Shown here in pieces: positions 47,501-57,181 of a DNA stretch of 64,000 bases (position 1 is its first letter; each line of letters begins with the position of its first letter). Under the pieces are notes generated by a model. The model saw only the letters and a program-made list of their open reading frames with translations, had not been told where the DNA came from and ran no database searches. The translations under genes and the position numbers were made by a program. Source of the stretch: Kwoniella bestiolae CBS 10118 (taxonomy: Eukaryota > Basidiomycota > Tremellomycetes > Tremellales > Cryptococcaceae). The stretch covers positions 5,660,001 through 5,724,000 of the forward strand of contig NC_089241.1 in the NCBI RefSeq assembly GCF_000512585.2, written 5' to 3'.

Positions 47501-48699
47501 ATAGCTTGGACGCCGGGGAAATCTGCAAAACATTATAAGCTTAGAATGTCATGTATGATCGCAGACGACAACTGACCTTTTGTCATCTTGTTTAGATTCT
47601 CAATCTCCGCTGACCTCCATCCATAGATCGATTGATCCGGATCACCAACCACACTAACACCTCCATGAGCTTTGGCGAAACATCTCATCAATTCATATTG
47701 CGTTATATTCGTATCCTATCAATCATATCAGCTTCACTTCTTCCCAATCGATGGGAGCCACACCGAAGCTCACCTGAAACTCATCCACCAATATATGTCT
47801 ACAGCTCTCCAGCACCCTCGGAGCACTCCTAAAAAGCTTCAAACCAAATACCAGCAAATCGTCAAAATCCAGCGAATTGCTCTCTCTAAGATTACTTTCA
47901 TATTCACCATACAACTCAGCTATCATCGATAAAGTCGATGTGGAGGCACTTGGATCTTGAGCTGCTCTGATGGCCATTTGGTCGGGAGTTTCCTCTTTGG
48001 CTTTGGCTTTGCTGATTTCTGATAGGACAACTCCCTCTTTGAGAGCCATGCGAGATTCGTCGAGTTGCTCTTTACGAGCTTTGAGGAGGGTTGACATGAT
48101 CTTCTTACTGAGAGAAGACTTGTGTGAGCTGATATCATCTTCCATCTTCCTCACCTGATGAGATAGCTTACCAGTCCTCCGCATCGGCAATGACGAAATT
48201 GTTTGGCAAGTCGATGAGTTGAGCATATCGACGAAGATACTTCGCACATGTAGCGTGGAATGTACCTATACCAGGCCAAGACACGATAAGCTATCATTTC
48301 TCGGCATGGAGACTGGCGGAGCTTACCCAATACCAAATTATCAGCCTGTTTGTCACCTAAGAGAACCTGTAACCTCTTCTTCATCTCCCTCGAAGCCTTG
48401 TTGGTGAAAGTGACAGCGACGATCTCATAAGGTCTATACTGATGATGCTGGACCAGGTAGGCGACTCTGGAAGTCAGGACTCTGGTCTTACCTGATCCTG
48501 GACCAGCGAGGATCTGGAGTGGTGTTTCGGGAGGTGCAGTGACAGCTAGATCAAGTCTATGATAAGCTGAGGTGATCTCTTCGACAGTCGCAAGTACCAA
48601 CTTACCTTTTAGCTGAGCTGCGTTGAGTGAAGCGAGGTAAGGGTATTTCATCTTATCAGGTAAAGTGATATACGATGAGGAAGGCTTGCTATCTCCCAT
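44510..48699 (-). CDS. SRS2: UvrD/Rep-type DNA helicase, SRS2-like
   Basis: A superfamily 1A 3'-5' DNA helicase that strips Rad51 from DNA and limits recombination. It has 18 exons: 48606-48699, 48327-48545, 48172-48265, 47774-48128, 47577-47715, 47433-47522, 47212-47382, 47010-47161, 46905-46955, 46686-46856, 46507-46620, 46052-46452, 45928-46009, 45802-45868, 45643-45746, 45495-45587, 45325-45440, 44510-45245; 1082 residues. Walker A is AGPGSGKT (45-52). Others are TFTNKASREMKKR, TFHATCAKYLR, VDEFQDTN, GDPDQSIYGWRSA, FAILLRYNALSR, TVHAAKGLEWPVVFIP and RLLYVAMTRAQ. The Gly/Pro/Ser-rich C-tail fits Srs2 rather than bacterial UvrD. The third intron is only 43 nt, and four donors are GTCAGT. 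Exon total 3249 nt is in frame. Confidence 0.93.
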
Positions 48700-49236
48700 C
48701 TTGATGTGTATATGGGGTGTAGATGAAGAAGAAAGTAAAGTCTGAAATGAAATTCAACATACAGTAATCAATCAACCACTGATCACCCACACGTCATGTT
48801 TCTGGTTTCTCCCGATCCACTCAACCGAACTGAAATCTAATGTTTACACTTTGGATTTCAGATCGACAGACGCGTTTCCCTGAACTCAGCGTGGTCATCA
48901 CATGGCAAGCCGCACGGGAATCCGATAATACATGAAATCTGTCTTTTTGGATCACTCGAGGTTGTTTTTTGTAATATTGGATTACAAATGCATTCAACTC
49001 TTTCACCAAAGCATAGGCGCAACTGTATATATAAGAGGTCGGATTAGACAGCTATCCGGAGAATAACCATAAATTTTAGATCACTTGGAGTTTACCATCA
49101 ACCAGAAATTACGGAATATCAATCTACAAGCCTCCATCATCATCATCATCATCATCATTTATCATCAACCATCTTTTGTTTCTAATAAAATATCGCAATA
49201 CCACATACCCATCATCATCATTATTATACGAACAAA
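48700..49236. other. Divergent promoter region SRS2 / FSH hydrolase
   Basis: 537 bp between two start codons. TATATATAAG lies at 49026-49035 facing the hydrolase gene. A (CAT)8 run and a second CAT/ATT-rich patch (49208-49226) sit in its leader. Confidence 0.5.
49135..49158 (+). repeat. (CAT)8 microsatellite in FSH-gene leader
   Basis: Eight perfect CAT units, 79-102 nt upstream of the start codon at 49237 and in the same sense. Matches in unit, number and position the repeat upstream of calmodulin. Confidence 0.95.
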
Positions 49237-50620
49237 ATGCCCACTAGAGTACTAGCGCTTTGTGGATTCACTCAAAACTCATACATCTACTCTAAACAGG
49301 TATATATGCTTTCACCTCTTCACTTGAATCAAGCTGAAATTCCTCGACTCATCTAGCTCGGAGCAGTCCGAAAGACATGCAAAGATGTTGAGTTTGGTAT
49401 GTTCTTACTTCCGCAGCAGTGTGATCCCATGGTTAGACTCAATGCTGATACTTTACATGACTTGTAGTATTCCTCGAACCCCCAATCGTAGTGGAGAAAG
49501 CAGATCTTCCATGGGCAGATAACAACCTCGATCAATTCGGTTCAAACGCAACTACCGACGAAGCCGCTCAGACTCCCGAGACTACCCCCAGGGCATGGTG
49601 GACCACAGTGAATGAGCAGAAGACGTATAAGAGTGAGCTATCTCTCTCCTATGCGATCTGTGAAATAGCATGTGTAGCTCATATAATGGTCGTGAAACAG
49701 AATTCGACGAGACTGTAGCGTTCTTGCATGATTATCTATCGAAGAACGAACCTTTCGATGCGAGTCGTCTAAATCTGAACTCCATAGTGGCCTTAGCTCA
49801 CATTATGTTGTCGTCCTATAGGGTATAATGGGATTCTCACAGGGAGCAGGTATGGCAGCATTACTATCGGCATTGGTAAGTTGTCTATATGACATGACCC
49901 TCAACTTGGATACGTCAACTACCCAGCATTTATACTGACCGCCATCTTGATGGTATGATATAGCTAGAAAAACCAGGACTCCATCCAAATTTCCCTTCCG
50001 AGCCCGCTCTACCAAAATTCAAATGTACGTCTCCCTCTCAGAACTATAACCAGCTTCACCGAAGGGACCATCCCAAGAAAGTCAGAGCTGATTCGAAATG
50101 TACAGTCGCTATATTCGTAGGAGGTTTCCTACCCAAAGCGGAATCACACGATTTCACCCCCTACTTCCCTCTTCCAGCTTCATTGCCTACGTTACATGTC
50201 TTTGGGAGGAACGATACGTTGATAACGATAGAGAGGAGTCAGACGTTAGTTGATAAATGTGAGAATGCGAGGATGGAGATACATGAGGGAGGTGAGTCTT
50301 ATCAACCATCACTATCCCGGTCCTAGACAGTGGACTATTGGGTGAGCGTAAGTTTATGTGCTGATTGCTATGCGGTGTATAGGGCACTACACGCCGTCCA
50401 AAGCATCTTGGAGACATTTCTTCAAGTAAGTCAACTTCACTTCTCCAGTAACACTGGTAGCTAATACTCAATCTGTACTAGCGCATACATAAATTCATTC
50501 GGACCAGACGGATCCAATGGCGACGTACCGCCCGTCAACTCCTTTGGACCCTCGGGAGCGAATACCCCTGTCAACTCGAAGGGAGGGGAGGCTACACCCA
50601 GGCCATCTACACCTGCTTAG
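49237..50620 (+). CDS. FSH-family serine hydrolase
   Basis: An alpha/beta-hydrolase of 269 residues, FSH1 family (PF03959); the substrate is unknown. Exons: 49237-49299, 49357-49396, 49468-49632, 49701-49759, 49822-49875, 49964-50024, 50106-50291, 50383-50425, 50482-50620. The N-terminus VLALCGFTQNS is the usual first strand. The nucleophile elbow GFSQGAG, the acid in FGRNDTLI and the histidine in EGGHYTPSK make the catalytic triad. The last about 40 residues (Gly/Pro/Ser-rich, SFGPDG...) are disordered. Intron 49760-49821 has a GC donor (GCGAGT). The join PFD|GIMGFSQGAG matches the family. Close to the size of yeast Fsh1. Confidence 0.92.
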
Positions 50621-51647
50621 TGAGCAGCACGCTTGGAGTTGCATCCAACAGTATAGATTACATAGACTAGCATCATGCACATTTTGCGGTGAGGTGCTCA
50701 GATCAGTAACTGATATCATGATCCGCCTGCGTTACGTCGTACATGGACGGCAAAGGTTGGGATGATCATATTTGATCATTGAGTACTCCACTGTATCGAA
50801 GCGGCGTGATTCGTCTGCGAGACAAGTTTGAACCCGGGAGCAATCTTGCTAGATGAACACGCATGCTTCGTTGACCGTTCAAGTCAAGCATCGAAGTGAC
50901 GGGCTGCCTGCGCAAGTTTGAACTCACTGATGGCATTGCCGATCTGCGTGTGCGGTTGCGCCGTTGTAGAGGATGAAGTGTAGCCCTCGCGTTCGGATGA
51001 CTAGATATATGTCAAGTACTGCAACCTAGGAGCCGTCAAGTCGTGAAATTATATTGCGAATTTCGAATGCACATATACTGTATCAACATGATCTGGCGGA
51101 GGGAGAACAAGAAGAACAAGATCAAAATCCGAGGAGCATCACTTGCCCTGAAGCTGTCAAAGAGATGTTCCTGACAGAATCTTAATTTGATTGGCCCACC
51201 AAGTGCGCAAATAACCATAAACCCCTACGACGTACAGGATGTATCCCAATTATCTGGGCACCGAACACGGTTCGCATAGGTGGGTTGCGGTAAGACCAGA
51301 AGCATTAAGCGTGCCCCTCCCCTAACCCGAAAGGCCTTCGGACCGGATTTGCAAGTACGAGTCAAGTCACATGAGCTCCTTATCTCCCTCTACGAGGGTG
51401 AAAGGGAAAGGAGCAAGACGAGAGGAAATTAGAGATGCCCGCGGCGATTACCCCATATTTACCAAATATCCAATGTTGCCCGCGGGATCGAGTCTTACCA
51501 GTATGACGGTTGACCGACTTATCGATTACTTACGAGTAGAACATTATATGGATGATTCATACATATATAAGTATGAGCATGAGTCGCCCGATGATACTAA
51601 TCTTTTCACCCACTCGTAATCGTTGACATCGCCAGAGTCAAACCAAT
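50621..51647. other. Intergenic, FSH 3' flank and transporter promoter
   Basis: About 1 kb between two rightward genes. The frame 51371-51619 (82 codons, +) ends 28 nt before the transporter ATG. It lies mostly upstream of the TATA box and so is probably not transcribed. CCCGCGGGT-like elements near 51438-51485 could be regulator sites but are not recognised. No RNA gene found. Confidence 0.5.
51564..51571 (+). promoter_or_regulatory. TATA box for the MFS permease gene
   Basis: TATATAAG 77 nt before the ATG at 51648, a spacing that fits a strong inducible core promoter. Confidence 0.55.
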
Positions 51648-53674
51648 ATGACGTTCGACCACGGACACGAACACGAGCACGAAGGGAAAGATGAGAAAGT
51701 TCAATCTCATTCGTACGGCGGCGAGGTTACTTTGAACGATATTGATCCGGAGTATCAGGAGTATGTCCAGCTCAATGAGGAGTTCTCGGGAGAGGCGCTC
51801 AAGAAACTTACTGTGAGTTGAGTATCACCTTACATGATACTATGCTATCCGGTACAACATCGATTTTATGGATATCATTGCTAATCTTGGGTATCTATCC
51901 CGTGATATAGCGAAAGATCGACTGGCGAGTGATCCCCCAATTGATCTTCATGTACATGCTCTCGTACATCGATCGAGGGAATGTCGGTAATGCGCGATTG
52001 TTCGGTGCTCAGACGGATACCAAGTTGTCCAACACTGATTGGAATATTGGTTTATCGCTTTTATGTGGGTATCTGCCCCCTTGTGTATTACCAAATCCGA
52101 ATACCAAGACCGAACATAGTAATAGTACAGTACTGATACATCCTCAATCGAAACACAGTCATCACCTTCGGATTCGGTGGTCTACCCTCTAACATCCTAG
52201 TCAAGAAATTCGGTCCCAAGAAAGTCCTCCCAGTCTTGTTAACAGGTATCGGAGCCTGTCTCATCGGAGCTGGAGCCTCGCACAACAGAGCACAATGGTT
52301 CGCTCTCCGACTTCTCCTAGGTCTATTCGAAGCGGGAATGTACCCCGGGTGTACCTACACCTTGACTACATGGTATACCCCCGCCCAGATCCACAGTAGG
52401 ACGACAATCTATTATCTCGGTGGTGTATTGTCAGGAGCGATCTCAGGATTATTGGCCTATGGGATTGGACAGATGGATGGTAGGGCTGGCCAGAGAGGAT
52501 GGAGGTATATCTATTGGATCGAAGGTGCCATTACCTTCACTGTCGGTATTATCGCCATGTTCACATTACAAGAAACCCCACAGAAGACGAAGAAATGGTT
52601 GAGTGAGAGAGAAAAGAGGTTTTTGGCGTTGAGGTCGAAATATATGTATGGGGGTGGAAGGATGGGAAGTAAAGATGAGTTTTCGTTGAAGGACGCGTTG
52701 AAAGCTTTGAAGGTGGGCTACATCCATTCCTTATTTGATACTTAATTGTGGTGTCTCTCGTGCTGATGGGTGATACCTTAGTCCGAACACGTCTGGATCC
52801 TCTCCTTCTGCTTCATCTGCAATACCATCGCATTATACGGTTTCTCCCTCTCCTTACCCACCATCGTGAAAAACATGGGCTTCACAGCTGCCAATGCTCA
52901 GGCTCTGTCCGCTCCTCCATACGTGTTCGCGGCTTTCTGCGTGGTCGCTTCGGGTCTGTTCTCCGATAGGTACAGGATGAGGGCTGCTACGGTCGTTTTC
53001 CCTTCTATCGTTGGGTTCATGTGAGTTGTTCGATTCATCTCATTCTGCAATCGGGCAGCTAATGTGTTATGGGAATGAATATAGCGGAGTACTCATCTGC
53101 GTGTTGACTGTCAAGCATAAACACCTCGTGGCTTTATCATGTAAGTGATTCGACCAATCTATCGAAAACAGGATCTGTGCTAAATTATCGAATCCGATTC
53201 GTTGTAGACGTCGGAACATGTATCGCCGCGGGAGGTCTATACTGCCTCACCCCAGCTCTGACCGTATGGACAGGCCTGAACACTGCCGGCCAAACCAAAA
53301 GAGCAGCAGCAATCTCCATCTCATTCTTATTCGCTGCTATCGGCGGTATCCCCGGATCATACATCTATCTCGCAAAGGAAGCTCGTAGGTGTTGTCTCTC
53401 TCAGTCACTCCCTTTTATTCGCATGTGGTATGGCGGAACCGGACTAACGGATGGTGGCTTATTCTGTACAGCCGGCTACCCAACGGGATTCGGAGTTTCC
53501 CTAGGACTTATGGGATTAGGTAATATCGTTGTACCCTCGCTCTATTGGGTGTACTGCGGATGGATCAATAAGAAACGAGAGCGGTTGACCATCGAGGAGG
53601 TACATGAGAAGTACAGTCAGGAGGAACTGGAGGAGATGGGTGATCTCTCGCCTCTTTATAGGTATGAGCGATAG
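51648..53674 (+). CDS. MFS permease, allantoate/nicotinate (DAL5/TNA1) type
   Basis: A 515-residue plasma-membrane transporter of the anion:cation symporter family. Exons: 51648-51812, 51911-52064, 52159-52712, 52782-53020, 53085-53140, 53208-53384, 53472-53674. The cytosolic N-terminus starts with a His/Glu-rich stretch (DHGHEHEHEGKD). The family core follows: RKIDWRVIPQLIFMYMLSYI, DRGNVGNARL, SNILVKKFGPKKVLP, and LFEAGMYPGCTYTLTTWY, then about twelve membrane helices in two halves. The tail (SQEELEEMGDLSPLYRYER) is the typical cytosolic end. Members carry allantoate, ureidosuccinate, nicotinate, pantothenate or similar acids; the substrate cannot be told. A good TATA box suggests regulated expression. 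Confidence 0.9.
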
Positions 53675-53914
53675 GCGGTTGTCGGGTTAGAATATGATAC
53701 TGGGTATTCGGGAATTTGGTTTGGACTGAGTTTGAATCGGGGGATGTTTGTAGGGGTCGTTGGGCGACAAGACGATTGTAATAATTTGGAAATCGAGGGT
53801 ATAGTACATGCATATGCATATATATGGTATTGCAGCGTCTATATACAACTTTGAATGTTCACAATTCCGAGATACTGCAAACCTTCCTCCCTATGTGATG
53901 CTCCCAATGAATGC

Positions 53915-55425
53915 TCAACTAACAATCCTAAACCCCCCCTTCTCATCCGAAATCTCATCATCCTCATCCGTCCCACTCCGTACCACATTGATGCCCGTCC
54001 CACAAGGAACGACGCTCTCCCCCATTTTCTCCCTCAACATCGCCCGAGCCTCTAGACCCGTGCAATGTAATGGTAATACATAATTCGGTGGAGGTCGTAC
54101 ACTCTCAGAGATGAATTGGACGGTCTCTTTGGCGGGTTGACTTTGAATCGGTGCGAGATGAAGGCCTCCTACTATGGCGTGGAGGGGGCGATTGAGCGGG
54201 AGAAGGGAGTGGAGGACGTTGCATATGCCTGCGTGGGAACAGCTTTGGGGTTGTTAGTGAGACTTCTAGCGTTCTCAACGGATGGTATCATAGTCATTGG
54301 GACTGTCGAGTGAAGGATGATAATCGATTGGCTTACGCGCTGAACACTACTAGGCCATGGCCTTTTACATCGACCACAGCATATCTCTCATCCTTGATCA
54401 ACTGTCCCTCACATCGTATGCTCAGTATAGCGTCCACATGTCACACCTGAGCAGGCATGAACGATTGTTGCACTCACATGATCATTGAACCACCCTTCCT
54501 CCCCATTCTCATCCCTCATCCAAGTGAGTGCCCCTGGCAACCCAACTTCGAAATCCGTAACTCTCTTAATCTCTCCGCTAACTCTCACACCCATCCTATT
54601 CCCAAGCTTATCGACCATCTCATGCGGCTGATCATTCAATTGCACCTGACCATGCCGATCCGTAATTTCCTGGAACGTGGGATCAGGAGGAAGCGTGCAG
54701 ATGGGTATGTACTCTGGTGGTCTGGATATACCTCTCCGGATCGGTCTATCGGGATGCAGATCCACTTGAACCCTATCTATCTCTCCACTATTCGATAGTG
54801 GGACAGAGCGAGATTGACGGATTTGTTTTTCTCGCATTTCTAGGATTCTTAGGATCCCACCTGAATGATCTCTGTGCCAATGCGAGAGAACTATCCCGTC
54901 TAAGGTTGTTAGATCAACTTTCATAGATTTGATGTTGCGTTCGACGGAATGTGGTTCGGGGCCTGAGTCGAAGAGGACCGTATGGATTCGATCACCTATT
55001 GTCGTTCTCTATCACACCAACCTTTGGATCAGTCTGGGCAAGATAATGAAGTACAGATTGGATAGTGTGACATACGATGAGGATCGATAAGCCATGCGCA
55101 CCACAGCAATAGTTATCTAGATCTACTATTGGTAGTTTTGTCAATGGATCTATCGGGACATCTTTTGACAGGATGTGTTGCGGTAATTCTTGGGTGAATC
55201 CTGGTGGGAGAGCTGATAGCCTGTGTGAGTTCAGGTAAGCTAGTGTCATGCAAGGATATGGGTCATTAAGCTTACCACTCCACGACTGATGAGAATTGTC
55301 AGCTACATCCTCTATCGCTACAGACGCTCCGATGAACGGGATAGGGATAGGGATAGCTCACAGTTGTCCACTAGGATCAAAAACTCGAGCTTATCCACCG
55401 GAGTCAAGTCTAGAGGAGGTGACAT
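53915..55425 (-). CDS. Metallo-beta-lactamase-fold hydrolase (COG1237-like)
   Basis: A 382-residue MBL-fold protein. Exons: 55362-55425, 55276-55285 (10 nt), 55076-55220, 54478-55008, 54337-54407, 53915-54242. The metal site is LSHWHRDHSGG (HxHxDH), with further ligands in SACSHAGICN and LHCTG near the end. HTVLFDSGPEPHSVERN precedes it. This order fits the group annotated as dihydropterin-aminobenzene-phosphate synthase-like hydrolases (COG1237). The true substrate in fungi is unknown. The 10-nt exon completes NFVEWLS. Acceptors of the two last introns are unusual (GAG and AAG), yet both joins keep frame and motif. The 240-bp gap to the transporter is convergent. Confidence 0.87.
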
Positions 55426-56080
55426 TCTGATCTGATTGACCTGCTTTGCTTATTACCACTCGAGATGAATGGACTTGAATTTGCTGGGTTGCTATTCCGT
55501 CACTGATTGCAGATGTGTCACTATTACATGTATATCACTTAGTTTATATTGTTCCACGGATTGGTATCCTCGGCCAGCGTCTGCTTCATAGCATACTCGT
55601 ATGCACATTTATTTGCTATCTACATCTGCTAATGACGCTAGCTTCGATCGCAGCACCGGGGTCTCCAAGCCCAGTACCGACATGTGATCAACACGCGAGA
55701 CCAGATCTGCACAAGAAGCGGACTTATCGGAGCTATCCAGGTGGCACTCTGCCTGGAAGCCGCAGCGTTATAGCTTGCTTTTGATTGAGTAAAGCGTTCA
55801 CACGCTCAACAGGTAACAGGTCAATAACCTATCAGTAGTGAGTGAACGAGACATGCATGTTTCACTTTGGGAATCAGCTCACACAAACACCTTGTATGCC
55901 CCCCCCTTTCCATCAAGTTGAAAGCGTGTGATTGATTGAAGGAAGAAAGAAGGAGTGCACGGTGCGTGTCACTCATACGCCACGATTACACACGGTGTCA
56001 TCTTTTTGCTGCTTTTGGTTTTGGTGTTTGGTTGATTTGCCACCGAAGTGAAAATTAAACTTTTTTGGTTGCCAACGTAG

Positions 56081-56094
56081 CTCTCTCTCTCTCT
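56081..56094 (+). repeat. (CT)7 microsatellite
   Basis: Seven perfect CT units upstream of MGA2, inside the long divergent region. Confidence 0.9.
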
Positions 56095-56523
56095 GACGCG
56101 CACGGTGCATGTAATGGTACTGTAGCCAGTATCATCATTACGGTTGTACTGTACTTTGTACATGCTACACGCAATCGCATCTCATCTCATCCATTGATCA
56201 TCTAATTACCCTTCTTATCATCATCCATCGTTATCACAAGTCCTCGGCAACAACGTGATCGCAGTGAAACATCCTATCCTATCGTATCCTTGGCTTGAGA
56301 CAGACTGTTCGAGACAATTCAATCGTAGCCGTAGTAGCCTTTTCTTTAAAAAAGAGGCACGGATTCCCATTCAGTCCTGTCCTCTTTTTTTTGTTCTTTC
56401 GGCATCATCACTCCTTGCTCTCTCCTCCGACCTATCACCAATCAATCAGTGGTCAATCGAGATAACCATCCCATCAATTCCACTACGTACTACCATCACA
56501 CAACCCATAGGAACACAGGTCCT

Positions 56524-56544
56524 TTTCTCTTCTCTTCTCTTCTC
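56524..56544 (+). repeat. TTCTC tandem repeat, pyrimidine tract
   Basis: About four TTCTC-type units in a 21-nt pure pyrimidine tract, about 640 nt upstream of the MGA2 start. Likely promoter or leader. Confidence 0.85.
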
Positions 56545-57181
56545 ACGCCGCTCCGAACCAGCACGGGTACATTGCGAGATACGTTTTTTCACCGACCCAG
56601 CTGGACCTCGCCTCGCATTTACCGATACATCCGTTCAGAAGTCGGTACTGCGCCAAGAACGAAGAACTAGTGCAGCAGAGAGAGAGGGAGAGAGGATCAT
56701 TTTTGACACAACCCGTATGGTGATTAGAGTTTGAGAACAAGGGGAAGAATAGAATCGATTCGTGCTTTTTTTAACGTACGCAAACCTTTTCCTATACTTT
56801 TTAATCTTTTCCCGACAACTCAACCTCTCTTGGTCCCTGCTTCCCTCGACACGCAATAGGTTGTCGCCATCTTTGATCCAACGAGGGAGATAGTGCAAAA
56901 GATCAATTGGAGCAGACGGAGTTCCGCAACTTTTTCGTTATCATCGCCATATTCCAACTCATCATAACGACATCTTACACTTCCAATTTGTCGTAATAAG
57001 ATCTTCGACAACAGCGCATCATCATCTTGCTGATTCCATCAAGCTCATCCATCCAATCCATCAACGACACCAACTACCCCTCTTCCCAATGTTCATATAA
57101 ACGATTATATAATCTGTGAACTAGTGAAATACATTTCCAGTCCCAGCAAACAGTCGCACTTCTGCGAGTCAACCCTCCCAG

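Larger units (their letters stand above)
55426..57181. other. Long divergent upstream region MBL hydrolase / MGA2
   Basis: 1.76 kb without a supported gene. The MGA2 side is rich in pyrimidine tracts (two listed as repeats), as is usual for Tremellomycete leaders, so the MGA2 mRNA may have a long leader with upstream ATGs. Frames at 55515-55784, 56255-56734 (+) and 56635-56898 (-) are not recognisable. Confidence 0.45.

Noticed and set aside
50811..50935. tRNA-like words (GTTTGAACCC, GTTCAAGTC) in the FSH-permease gap
   Set aside because: No cloverleaf could be built around them, and A-box and acceptor-stem pairing are absent.
51371..51619. 82-codon frame just upstream of the permease
   Set aside because: Most of it lies before the TATA box at 51564-51571, so it is unlikely to be transcribed as part of that mRNA. 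No known domain.
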